This document shows positions 50,001 through 62,200 of a stretch of 64,000 nt of DNA, one piece after another (position 1 is the first letter of the stretch; each line of letters opens with the position of its first letter). The position numbers were made by a program, and so were the translations under genes. The notes beneath the pieces were generated by a model. The model searched no databases, was not told the DNA's origin, and worked only from the letters and a program-made list of their open reading frames with translations. Source of the DNA: Viscum album (taxonomy: Eukaryota; Streptophyta; Magnoliopsida; Santalales; Viscaceae); NCBI GenBank assembly GCA_963277665.1, contig OY728153.1, positions 271,224,250 through 271,288,249 of the forward strand, read 5' to 3'.

Positions 50001-50448
50001 TCCAAGGGAAAAACTGATGAATAATAAATAACTATTATTTTATTAACTTATGAATCCATTGGATTCAATCTATAATATTCATCATCTACTTTCTAACATA
50101 TATTCTTAGGGTAAATTTTTTTAATTCCCTTAATAAGGGTTCATACTATGCTTGTGAATTTATCAAAGCATATGCCCTGAGTGTTTCATATCCAAGAGAG
50201 TAGAAAGACCCATTGTCAGGAACACATTCCAATTCGAGTCTAACTCAAATATGTGTTTTTGGGTTTTAGGCCTAGGATACATTTGTGCCCAAGCCACCTC
50301 TACTGGATCATATCCAGATAGAGATGTATTTTCTTGATAAACCACTTACTCAATACTCATCAATACTTAGGGTTGTTTTTATTATATTTATTCCTGTATC
50401 CATGTCTTCACTAGGGTTTTCTAATCCTAATCCCAATAATAACTAATC

Positions 50449-50465
50449 AAATCCTCTGATACAAA
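50449..50465 (-). other. Primer binding site of element C (tRNA-iMet type)
   Basis: On the element strand the LTR end TTATA is followed by GTTTGTATCAGAGGATT. TGTATCAGAGG matches the usual TGGTATCAGAGC at 10 of 12 bases when the one-base G-to-T change is allowed. The site supports the right LTR as the 5' LTR of C. Confidence 0.8.
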
Positions 50466-50466
50466 C

Positions 50467-53117
50467 TATAACAACCCTGCTTTTTATTACAAACTTAATC
50501 ATGATTTATTACATAAACTATTCACTTGATACAACATGGATGATCCATAAGTCTAGTGTCATTGGGGATTAAGAAAATTAAATAACATCTTAGAACATAA
50601 AACACACAACATATCTATTTAAAAATTCCTTTACATGATCACTACATTCCCTTCTACATGGAATTGCATTGGATAACCTGAGTACATGCACAAGAAAAGA
50701 GTGAGCTATAACATCCAGTAAGGGAATAATCGTGGAATAACATGAGGAATAAAATTCATGTTTGACAATAGGAATATCAATTTAGCATAAGAGAAACATG
50801 AACATAAAGGAATGATAAATCATGATAATCATAACACGGAAATGTGGCAATAATAGTTAACATGGAATTAGCATGAGCCAAGGATCATTGCACATGGAGC
50901 ATGAGTAAACCCTCATTGCACCTGAAGAATGCGTAAAACCTCGCTGAACTTGAATTATTAGGGTTCAAAAATCATTTCACATGACGTATCATGATACTAT
51001 ACATTACCCAAAGCATTGGAGTGCTATTAGGTAACACCCTTCTTAAACATTCCATTTCATGCATAAGTGTGGCATGAATCATATAACATGAAATCAATCA
51101 ACATAATAAGTTATTACATGATTAAGTAATTTGGAATAAATATATGAAAGTATTATTCACTACATATATTTTAAAAAAGGTTAATACCTTTGATTGAGAC
51201 ATGGGTATGGTATTCACTACACAATGATCTTTGCTTGGAAAAACATTGTGCAATTTCGGCAGCATAACGACATGACCTAAGGAATCATGAAAATCGTTGA
51301 TGAGAGAGAAAAAAGTGTCCCATCATATGGACATGAAATGGACAGTAAGGGGGTAATATAGATGTATTTCCCAAAAAACATAATGGAATTTAGATGCATA
51401 ATACAAAAAACATTACTTGGATGAAAAAGAAGAGTGAGAAATCCCTCACAGAATTTCAGCATGGTAACAGGTGCACATGGGAGGCATTAATGAGAGAGAA
51501 AGGGGTCTCCCATTACCCAAACATAAAAAGAGAAATATGGGGAAGGTTTAAAATCATACCCCAACATTTGTAACTAAAAATAAAAGGGCATAATAATATT
51601 AATAAAAATGGATAAAAGGAGAAAGGTAGAAATCCCTTACTTGGAAGTGTGATCCCAAAGGCCTGGGAGAGGCTTGAGAGAGGCTTCTTGGAAGCTTGGA
51701 GCACCATCGCAGGATTCTAGAGAAGGGATGGAAGGGGTTCATAGAACTCCAATGGCTTTGAGTGAAGAGGAAGTGGGATCTTGGGTGGGTTTATATATGG
51801 AAGGAGAGGGAATTCTTTATTATTTAGGTTTGGGACACCACACATTAAATAGATCAATACCACAAACCAGCCCATGGATTTTGCACATGATTTTTTCCGA
51901 AGGGGAGTGTAAAATATTATTTTATAAGTCCAACGTCCTATCCTCTTAAAATAATAGGGTGTTTATGTGGAGGTGAGTCACACTCTATAGGAAAACAATT
52001 TTAAAGGACAAAATGTTTTATAAACCTTGAAGGGTCCACTAATGATTTGAAAAATAAATCAAAAAAACCCAAACTGACATTATTTTCATGGTAAAACATT
52101 TATTGGCTGAAAATCGTATTTATATTATATTTATGACATCGCTATTGGGTCATTATGATGTCATAAACACATTATATATTTAAATGCTATTTAATTTTTA
52201 ACGAAAAATTATACTCTCTTAAAAAATAATGAAAAATTAACCATTGGATAATTTCGACATTATGATTCCAAAAATAATATTCCTTTTCTATAAATAATTT
52301 TATAATTATGTTAATTTTTTACTTTTAAAATAAGGACCGACATTTATTGAAAATTCATGGGTTTTGACAAAAACCGTTTTCAAACCTTAATAAAAATTAC
52401 AATTGCATTCATAAAATTAAATGATCATTTATATTAAATAAAAATTTATTTAATAATAATATTTTTTTAAAATATAATTTAATTCAAAAATCCATTAATT
52501 CATAAAAATAGACTTCATAGTTGAATAATAAATAAAAACACTATTTTTTCTTTAAAAACTCTTTACAAAGTAACAATAGTAAATATAATGCACATTCAAT
52601 ATACAAAAATAATGTACAATGCCATAGATCTAGGGTCTTGTTACATAACCCTTTATAACACTTTCATAAGACTGAAGGGTATGTTATGTGATGGTGATAG
52701 ACTCTTGGGGTGGCTTTGATACCATCGATCAGGTGGTAATCTCTATTAACTTCCACTTTTCCCTTAATCCGTTCCACTCAAGCTTAGCATGTTCAATCTT
52801 GGCTTGGGATTGGTCAAGAGAGAATCACAATGACGTTGCCTCCTTTCTGATCTCCAAAAATGGGCTTTGTACGGGGTAAATCTACTAGATGAGGCCATCA
52901 ATTCCTTTGTCTAAGTAAATTGGATTTGTTAAATCCCCATATATGTAATAATCATGAGATCATAGTTCAACGAATATATTAGCAACCATATAAATTCATA
53001 ACTATATTTTAAAATCTAGAAACATAAAACCAATGAAGATCAATTTTTATGTAACCATAATAAAACATTTAATTATATCAAGTGGAATTTCAATTAATGA
53101 ATGTTTGGGTCGTTACA
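50467..53117 (-). repeat. Element C 5' LTR (right copy)
   Basis: On the element strand it starts TGTAACGACCCAAACATTC (complement of 53117 downward), the standard chromovirus LTR start, and ends GGGTTGTTATA at 50467. About 85 percent identical to the left copy. It contains a better preserved TATA box at 51791. Confidence 0.93.
51788..51802 (-). promoter_or_regulatory. TATA box in element C 5' LTR
   Basis: The element strand reads CTTCCATATATAAACCCACC. Below it, in the direction of transcription, is a C-rich leader (CCACTTCCTCTTCACTC). It sits at the position expected between U3 and R. The other LTR copy has lost the motif. Confidence 0.55.
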
Positions 53118-53360
53118 AGTCAGACTGGATCCCATGGAAGAGGTACAAGTCAGTGGCATGTTATGAAGACTACTTCGACTAATGTGGATAGAGGACCTTT
53201 TATTGTCATAGGTAGAATTCTTTTATAATATATATTTTCATGTTCTTTATTTGACACAAGGTAATAAAAATGGTTTCAATATTCTCTTTTTGAAAATGGT
53301 TTGCGATTAGATATAGAAATATCAAATGGTTTTTTATCTATTTACACAACATTGTGAGTT

Positions 53361-53452
53361 CAGAAAAGGACGTGAGTCGAGTATGTGTATTCCAACTAAA
53401 ATCATCAGCAATAACTTAACCCTCAGAAAAGGATGTGGGCCGAGTATCTATA
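53361..53452 (+). repeat. 29-base direct repeat, 63 bases apart
   Basis: CAGAAAAGGACGTGAGTCGA then GTATGTGTA at 53361-53389 recurs as CAGAAAAGGATGTGGGCCGA then GTATCTATA at 53424-53452. There are 24 matches in 29. Confidence 0.85.
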
Positions 53453-53532
53453 GTCTTTTTGATATTGAATTGGTATATACCAAAGTAAATGGAAACATCA
53501 TTTCTAATCATTTTAGTTGGAATACACATACT
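53380..53532. repeat. Perfect 23-bp inverted repeat, 107-base loop
   Basis: AGTATGTGTATTCCAACTAA followed by AAT at 53380-53402 is the exact reverse complement of 53510-53532. A perfect match is striking in a region where the LTRs of the same element have diverged strongly. It could form a hairpin of about 150 bases. Confidence 0.92.
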
Positions 53533-53639
53533 GAGCTAGTACGAGAGTCTTACGATGAGTGTTAGATACTGTCCTATTTTTAAGACATACATTTTGATGT
53601 TTAGGAATCTCATTGGTGAGTAGCTCAGACTTCAACATC

Positions 53640-54112
53640 TGTTGTACCTATTCTTTTGGACCGAATTAAGACTGAGAAGTTTTCTGATCTAGAGGGCTCA
53701 GTTTTGAGAGATCAATTATCTTGTGTAGGGATTCCATCATGATGTTCTATCAATAGTGTAAAATCAATTCATTTTTATTTACGAGTATGTATTCCTACAT
53801 GCATACGCAAGGAGATAAAGAGTGAGTTCCATGCTTCTATATGGGTGGTGAATCATGGTTAAATAGAAATTTATCTTGAGCTCCATTGATATGACTGGTG
53901 TTCATGAATAAATAATGAGGTGGTAAGATTTGTGGCGAGATAATTCACTTTTTTGTAGGTAAAAGCCCAACATTAGAGTCCAGCTGGGATTTTTATGCCT
54001 TTACGTTTATCATAGTAGAAATGGGATGATTCCACAATTTATTTTGTAATCAGAATACCTTATATGACCAATAAGAACAATATAGTATGGGGTTTTTTCA
54101 TCGATCGACTAA
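53640..54112 (+). pseudogene. Element B integrase, N-terminal half only
   Basis: Begins in the RNase H-integrase linker (VVPILLDRIKTEKFSDLEG near 53640-53695), then LRVCIPTCIRKEIKSEFHAS near 53785-53840 (family GRLCVPxxxxLRxEILxEAHxS), YLELHxYDWCS for YxDLRxxYWW, NNEVVRFVAR and FTFLxVKAQH for the CxxC-QVKAEH block near 53900-53975, SPAGIFMPLRLS, KWDDSTIYFV, and IVWGFFIDRL near 54085-54105 (family TIWVVVDRL). It then stops: the second Asp and the HPQTDG block are missing and LTR sequence begins. Strong order of motifs; the truncation is real rather than a reading problem. Confidence 0.78.
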
Positions 54113-56259
54113 TGTAGACCAATTTATACCAATTAGGGAAACCATGGATGTCCAATACGTATCCCTCTAAGATTTTCTTTTGAACCTTAGTGGGCTAGTA
54201 TAGTCTGGAGGTGGGTATCCTTTCTTGGAGAAAATGAAATAATATTTGAGGAATTGTTATTGTTTGAATTGATGGATTCTAGGTATAATTGGTTTAATGT
54301 TTCATGGGTTCTAGGAATGTTGATAAGCGTTAAAATAGGGGTGGTTTGTTAAAAGGAAAAAAATGGGTTGAAAACAAAACTGAAGGAAATTTACACATAG
54401 TGTATAGTAATTAAAAATTGTCTAAATGTTAGGGGGTAAAATTTTATTAAATATAAGGTTATTTTTATTTTTTGGATAATTCCATTTAAAACATTTTTAT
54501 GAATTATAACCCATTACACATCATGTAAATGCCCATCCTGCTATTTTAAACATGACATGTGGTTGAAATTCATTCTATTTCACTGAATCACCTCTTATCT
54601 CTACCCTGGGATATTCTACGTGTGATTTTAGAGTGCCAACATCCCTTTTAGATGTTTAATTTTCATCATAAATTCCAAGCTGGTTCCACTTTTTAGGTTT
54701 CTTCTTTCTTCCCTTTTGTTCTCTAAATGTTACACTAAAATACATAGGTTAATTACATTTTTGGTTTTTGATATTGATTAGTTTTGATCTATTAACCAAT
54801 TTTCAAACATCCAAACTTTCTTCCTCATTTTATTTGGCCATTACAAGCATTCTTGAATTTCCGGCTAAAGGTAGGGGTTCCAAATCTTGACCCTATGGGT
54901 TGATAGTTGTCATGTTTATGAAATATCATGATAGTTCCATTATTGTGTGTTCCAAAATTAATTAAATAATTTATTGAGATTATTACTTGATTTCATTTGG
55001 TTTAAAATGGATTTTTAAGGCGATAATGTCATAAGGTATGTTTATAATGACATGTGACCAAGGGTGATTTATTGTTATAGAATCTATAAATTTCGTATTA
55101 TTTCTTATTTATAATATTTTTAATAAATTGTGAAGTGATTTTAAAGTGTAATATGGAATAATAATGGTAATACACATAAATAAAAATTGAGATATATGAT
55201 GTGATATTTTGATATCCATGCTATGTGATACAAATCGTGTTCCATGCTATAACACAAATATAGTGGGCTTGGCCATGGCACTTGTACATTTATATGTTGT
55301 AATGCTGATATTATGGAGGAACATCTTAGTCCAAGATGTAATTATAACAGATATATGGGATATTAATTGTCCCATTCTATAATCCATATAGGAATTTTTC
55401 CTAGAATGATGTAATTCTTATAGGGAATTAACCCAAAGAGTAGTAATGTGTGTAGGGATTTTACTAGGATTGTTGTGACTACACCATGGTTATATGGTGG
55501 TTATTGTAATGGTTTTCAAATATGGTCCTAGATATTCGAACATGGTGATGAATCAGTCTATAATACCATGGTTATGTGGTTGTGGTAGGAATTTGTTGGA
55601 AATAATTCTTAGATATATTACAACATGATGTCAAACTAGGTTTTTATATTTATTTAATTGTGGACTTCATTAATACTCATATTTATCACTTTATAGAATA
55701 CACTTTTTATCATGATGGTTTATTTAAACATGGTGGTTTAAAATTACTGAGTTATAATAACAAACCATTTGGACCATCAATTGGAACCAAAGAAAAATAT
55801 GTTGATGCAAGATTGGAATTGGTAAAAGGACCTTGATGTTGATTTCATGTTTGATGTTGAGCAGTAGATTGGATATGGGACCGACGTGGGTTTTGGGATG
55901 TGAGACTTTGAGACTATAATTTTGGTATACTATCCCTTTCATAAGATTTTTCTTTAATATAAGTTAGTTACATTCTATATCAATATTAAAAGTTTCACAA
56001 TCTATTTATCAGATTATTCAGTTGGTTTTTATTGTTTCCTTTCACAAATTTCATTACTCGGATTATTTTTATATATTTATGAACTTTTTTTACTTATATA
56101 AAACTTCATATTTGGGGTATTGTCTCCCCATTATACAATTCACTTCCCCACTTCTAGACCAAATCCTATAAAACATGAGGAGGTACGCTTGAGGTCTTGT
56201 AACCATCCCTTTCCGGCCACATGAGAGAGTACCAAATTGGGGGGGTGGGGGGTGTTACA
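54113..56259 (+). repeat. Element B 3' LTR, 5'-truncated
   Basis: Direct repeat of about 38911-41059, ending GGGGGGTGTTACA at 56259, the usual chromovirus LTR end. The start is not at a TG preceded by a purine tract but directly at broken integrase, so the first part of the LTR has been lost. Similarity is secure from GAACCTTAGTGG at 54182 and weaker in the 70 bases before it. Confidence 0.78.
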
Positions 56260-59200
56260 ACTTATCTAAAATTTGTTTCCTCATGGATAATCAGTGTTGG
56301 GTGTTAGTCTTAGTTTCATAGCTATGGTTTTATTAGGAAAAATTATTCTCCTACTTTTATTACACCTACCATAGCTTTTTCATCAATTCATAAAATGTAT
56401 TCGTGATGATCAAGTGTTAAATATGATCGATTTCATATAAGAAATTTTGTCCAAGGGATGCTATTAATCAAGGATCCATCTACATATCGATGGTTGAGGA
56501 TGCAAGTGTGCTTGGATATTATTTGGTAATTTATATATTAAATCCAATTTGTTGAAAAGGATAACAACACATACTATGGATTGTGATCAATGAATAGGTA
56601 GGAGACTAGAAAAATGGAAATGTAGGTTCACTTAAAGATATTTTATGTTTTGTATCTCAATTATCCTTGATTAATTTTTTCTATATTTTTTATGTTAATA
56701 TTTATTTTTTATTTACATTCCCTCACACTGAAACCCACATTATTTAATTTTCTATTTATATTTTAAAAACAATAAGTAGTAACTATAAATAATAATATGT
56801 GATATAATACAAGATTGTTGAGAGTTGCAACTTTCTAGTCACTGTTTTGCACTGGGAAGAATATGACTATTGAATATGTACCTCTCTTCTATATATGTGT
56901 AAAAATCAAATAATTTTTCAATGGATATTTGTTCAATAATAATTATTCTAACACTATATAAAATTATTATTATTTTTAAAATAAAAACATAATAAAAATG
57001 TTATTTTTCTATGCTGTATTCAAACTCAAATTATTGTTTTTCATATAATAACTTATTATAGGTTCAAAATGAAAAAGGTATAGGTGGAAATAGATAAATA
57101 ATAACATGATATTTTGAAATACATGAGGAAGATATAGCCATATATTCCCCATATAGTAGAATATCTATTATAATAATATGATCAATAACTATGGAAATAG
57201 GAAAATGATCACTTAGATTAAAATATTTAACCATTTATTATTCAAATTGTAGAACATGAGTAGGTAGATAAGATACTACATAATGATATATATTTATAAC
57301 ATTATCTAATATTTATTAAGGTGGATCCTGAAGTACACAATCTTTCCAGGACTCATTTGAGAGACCAATAAATTCTAGATCAATACTATTTTACAGTTAT
57401 AAATAGTAACATACAAGATGATTCTAACATATTTTAAAGAACTCCTTAATTGTTGTAATTCTCTCATGAATTGAATAAAATGTCACATAAAAGGTAGTTG
57501 TATATGAAAATGTAATAGATAATTTTGACTACCTTGAAATGACTATAATAACACAACTCTATGATGTTTTTAATAAATAGAAAGTGTTATTAGATAAAAC
57601 CGTGTAAGTAGATGTAAAATTTCATGTTCATTTATATTAATTTTAATTGAAAATGAATTAACAATAAATTCATAATGTTTTGAGTATATATCTTTGGATA
57701 GCCAATGATTTTACATACAAAGAGATGTAGAAGTTGAATATTCACCTATTTTTATAAACACAAATCTTCATGATCATATGGAATACTTTCTTGAGATAGA
57801 ATAATATATATTTCCTTTTCATGTTAAAAAAATGATAAAAACTGACATGATTATTGATGAATATTTCAATATCAATTTATATGAATTTAATTCCATTTAT
57901 ACCAATATATTCTACATCTCCCCTATGATACATTTAACTAAATTGTAATTTCAAAAACCTAGGATATAGTAAATGAAGACAAAGAATAGACGAATGGATT
58001 TGTGGAGAGAAATTTGGTTCTTGTTGATCTTGATTGACTTGCATCAGGGGATGATTGTACAAAATTGGAAATCAACACACAATCAATTACTAAACCAATA
58101 CAAGAATAAAAACCATATCTAGTGCTAATTTATTCATCATTAATGGATTTCAATACTCTATGAAATGTAGTGGTGGACCCATATCTAACCATACCCCCAT
58201 CTTGAAAATTTTACATCCTTTATAAAGGGATGGATTTTCTATTGAAAATTCATGGGTCTATCTGAACCAATTTCTTATAGATGATGAATGAATAAACATA
58301 TATTTGTTGGTTCACATTAGATAAATGTAATCCTTGTTTGAATTATATATAACTAAGGGTAATGAAAAAAAGGGGAAGTAAGAACCTATTACCCACTGGG
58401 GGTTAAATAAAATGTTACATTATTTATATCCCTCTTTCTTTTCTTCATTAATTATATTACTTATAAACTATATTGTTAATTTATTTATTTTTTTTAGATT
58501 GTAGAAATTTGTAATTAGTATATTAACAAGATACAATAGATATAGACTAAAAATACATTGTATTTTTTTACTTTATAACTGAACCATTCCCAGTACTTTT
58601 CATACATTCTTCATGTGCTTAAATTATAATGTGTATTTTAATTCACATGTTAGGGAAGATTAAAATTCTTAAAATTTTATTCTATTCATTTGTCTTTTTA
58701 TTAAGAACATTGAACTTATGTGAATGTGAAATATCTATTTGTACTCTTGAATTTATATAGTGAAATTTTAATAGTTTTCTTAATTATTGTCGATACTGTA
58801 ATATTTCCATGAATTATATTTTCAAAAAACAAAATTATATTTTTGATCAAATATTGAAATCTATATCCATGAAAATGTGAACCAAATTATATTTCACATC
58901 ATGAGACGTGTTCTAATCGATTTTGATATATTCATCCGGATGGGATCATTTTCAATAGAAAAACATTGGAAATCTATGAGAACATGAACTTTTGATTATT
59001 CATATTTCAAAGATTAAGAGTTAATAATTTTAAAATATAATTGTGAATCTTATTTGGATGAATGCATGTTTAACTTATGACTTACCCTTTAAATCAATTT
59101 TTGTTAAGACCTTAAAACCCCTGAATTTCCAAATAGATTTAATCAGGATTACATGATCACATTTTTAATATCCATTAATATGAAGATATTTTTTATAACT

Positions 59201-62200
59201 ATTTCATGTTTCTGTATATGGGAAAGTGAATTTCATGTGTTATCCTTGGAAATTTTTTTAATTGGATAATATGAGGCATGTTTTATTATTTAGGAAATTC
59301 CAATGTGGAGTGGACATGATTTGAATTATCATCCATTGAGATTCATTGAATCTCATTCTATTAACATAAAAATAGAAAATTAAAAGAAAGAATAGATATA
59401 ATATTGAATTTATCTTTATGTTTAATTTTATGACTCATGAACCTAATAAAAAAGGGAACGATTAATCAATAATTAATTGTAATCCTTGTCCATCTCAACC
59501 TCCTTGAAAAAAATTGAAAAAATAAGGGGGTATAAAGATGAAAATATTAATGTATTTTATTGTTCATTTAAAAAATTTGTCAAGAAATATGGTGTGGGGT
59601 AAAAAATAAAAGAGGAATTGATTTTGGAATTTCAAGTACATATACATCAATATAAATAATTTGTATTCACTCTTTTACCGACTCTTTTTAGCCTATGTGT
59701 TTCTAATAATTGTACCCACAAAACCGTTGCTATTAAAATCACCTTGAATAAGACCTCATGATTGAAAATTGTTAAGGACTTATAATGTTGATAAATGGTA
59801 AATTTTATAATATTTTAATGATATTTGAATATTAATAATTGTGATCATAACTTAATTTTAAATTTTTCATGGAGTAAAAAGTGAAACAAAATTTTAATGT
59901 GATGTAGTTTATGATTGGGTCATGGATGAATTATTTGTGTTCAAAAAATTAAAATGTTTGAGAACATAATGAATTTAAATTTTTTATAAATGAAAAATGA
60001 TAAGATTTAAAATTAAAAAATATATATAGAACAATTATCTAAATTTTTAATTTTTCTAAACATTCATATAGATAGACAATTATAGGCCAAAATTGAAGTA
60101 TTTACGTATGGAATAATTTATAAAGAAAATTATTTAATTATTTTTACATTTTAATTTAATGAATAAATACCTATGAATTTCAAAATTTGAGAGAACTTTT
60201 ACCATATTTAATTCATTGGTATGTTTTGGAATTTATTAAAAACCTTCTCAAAAAGTTAATTTTAGTGTTTTTATTATCAATCGGTTAATAATTCAATAAA
60301 TGAACACACTTATTTATTTTTATCAAGTTTTTTAGGTAAAAAAGGAAACCCTTCGGAACAGACCATATGGAAAACATAAGTATGAATTGAGGAACCTGAC
60401 CTTTTACTATGAAAATCCATGCACAAGGATTGCCAATCTGTATAAAGGAAATAGTATGGGTTAACTGATCATGAAAATATAAAAAAGATTCTATACCATA
60501 AAAAGGAATATTTAAACATTATATGAACATGTGGCATTGTATGTATGAGTTTATATAATGAATCCATGAATATATAATTTTAATTACATTTCCTTATAAT
60601 AGATGAAGTTTATTTATAAGGAGGAATTAGTAAAAATGAAATAATTTTAAAGGGTAAGACTATGAGATTCACTAAATTTTTTAAGGTTTTATAATTTTCC
60701 AAGTGTAAGAATAATCAAAAATGTTATTTCAATCCCCTATTCAATATTCTATCATGACCAACGTAATATTGATACTCTATGTAATTAAAATCCTCAATAA
60801 TGCATTCTGGAAACCAACTGAACCTATATGGAATGAATCCCAATATCATTGGTCATTATGATTTTTTAAAATATTAAATTTAGCACAACCATTAATTATA
60901 AATAGAAAAAAAAGAAAATATATGTTTGAAATGATTTCAAGGAATAATAAATCTAAAAAATCATGGGACCCCTCTACCAATAAGTATACATATTACATAT
61001 TACCCCATTCTACTGTAAAAACATCCCCATGAACATAAAATCCTTTAGAAATTTTTTTTAATTAAATATTGTTTCCCCTTCTATTTATGGGTGTTGGTAT
61101 TTTCCTGTTTTTAGTGTTTTTGATGATTTGGGTTTTTATATTTTATTTAATTTTCCCCCTTCTTAATAATATTTGCACTATCTCTATATATTCCCCATAA
61201 TATTTCATATTGATTCACTATAATATTGAATCATAAGGACAATTTAGTGCTATGTTAAGGATTCCCCAATGTAAAAAATCAACTGATTAATTTGATTCAT
61301 TACTAACACATGCCTAACTAAACCTAATATAATATTTTCTCTTTCAAGGATAATCGTTTTTTCATAGTAGTGATTGTATTTTCATAGTGATTTTATAAGG
61401 GTGAAATTATTATTCGAGCAATATTTCCCCACCCATAAATAGTTAATTAGGTCATGATATGGAACCATGATTTTTGAGTTCGGAATAGGTGTGACTGTAT
61501 ACAAGGGGTTGGGGGCTTCTCTCAATCAATCAGCCCTCTATATTTCTAATTATAGAGGAGGATGTTTTTTAGTATTATTTGATATTGTTCGGTAAAATTT
61601 ATATTCAAACTAAGGGAATGAACAGTATGACTACACATATGATGGTGTGTGACCATTGAGTAAGTAATAGAATAAGAATGTGATAATAAAGGTTTAACCA
61701 ATGGAATTATCTTTAGAGTGTCTTGTTTATCCTTCATTGATTATTTATTGATTCTTACTGTTCATGTTTATTTTTCTTTTTTATTCCATTAATCTCAATA
61801 TAAATAATTTCCTTGCACTTTTAACATTATAGAAATAAATATTTATAGTTATTGAACATTATTGTGATCGATTAATAAAAGTATCTATGAGAGATGACAC
61901 TGGTTAGCCGATATACAATAGTATGATTAAAATATTTATTATATTATGACACCCTTTTAATGGTTTGTAAACATGAAACATTTTTTTTCTATTTGAACGA
62001 TAATCATAGAATAAAAATTCATGTGACCAATTCTATTTGTCGGTTGAGATGTTATAGAAAAAAGGATACAATATATAATATGAACTCATGAGTACATGAA
62101 ATCTGGTTCTCTACTAGTATCCAACCATGTGATTCTATTATCCATCACAAATGGGGATATCATACACCACATTTCCAATAGGTTATGTTGCGTATTAGAC

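Larger units (their letters stand above)
42766..53117 (-). mobile_element. Element C: nearly complete Ty3/gypsy chromovirus nested in B
   Basis: On the minus strand, from 53117 downward: LTR, primer site, gag, protease, RT, RNase H, integrase, chromodomain, polypurine tract, LTR. Length 10.35 kb. The 5-base flanks are TGTCA (42761-42765) and AGTCA (53118-53122), an imperfect target duplication, and element B's gag continues on both sides. LTRs (2648 and 2651 bases) differ at about 21 of 138 positions in a stretch compared by eye (43131 and 50831), about 85 percent identity. All domains are present and recognisable but carry frameshifts and stops. Confidence 0.93.
53118..53640 (+). pseudogene. 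Element B gag end and protease remnant after element C
   Basis: Resumes element B's frame: a stretch ending VDRGPFIVIGRILL at about 53190-53225 corresponds to the usual gag end, and VLYLTQGNKNGFNILF near 53258-53305 sits where protease VLFDSGATHSFIS is expected, with the motif destroyed. The rest (53330-53640) is unlike protease or RT; it holds the perfect inverted repeat and the shorter direct repeat described separately. An 79-codon open frame at 53326-53565 is made by these repeats and I do not regard it as a gene. RT is absent. Confidence 0.55.
36627..56259 (+). mobile_element. Element B: Ty3/gypsy element carrying nested element C
   Basis: Left LTR, primer site, gag with two zinc-knuckle relics, then interruption by element C (42766-53117), then the end of gag and a protease trace, an integrase start, and a right LTR lacking its 5' part. 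The direct repeat between about 38911-41059 and 54113-56259 identifies the LTRs; the copies have many small indels. RT, most of RNase H and the second half of integrase are missing, so a deletion removed inner sequence and the start of the right LTR. Orientation is plus, opposite to C. The left boundary depends on a single weak signal (see the LTR entry). Confidence 0.75.

Noticed and set aside
53326..53565. Plus-strand open frame of 79 codons
   Set aside because: Created by the interleaved direct and inverted repeats in element B; no family resemblance.
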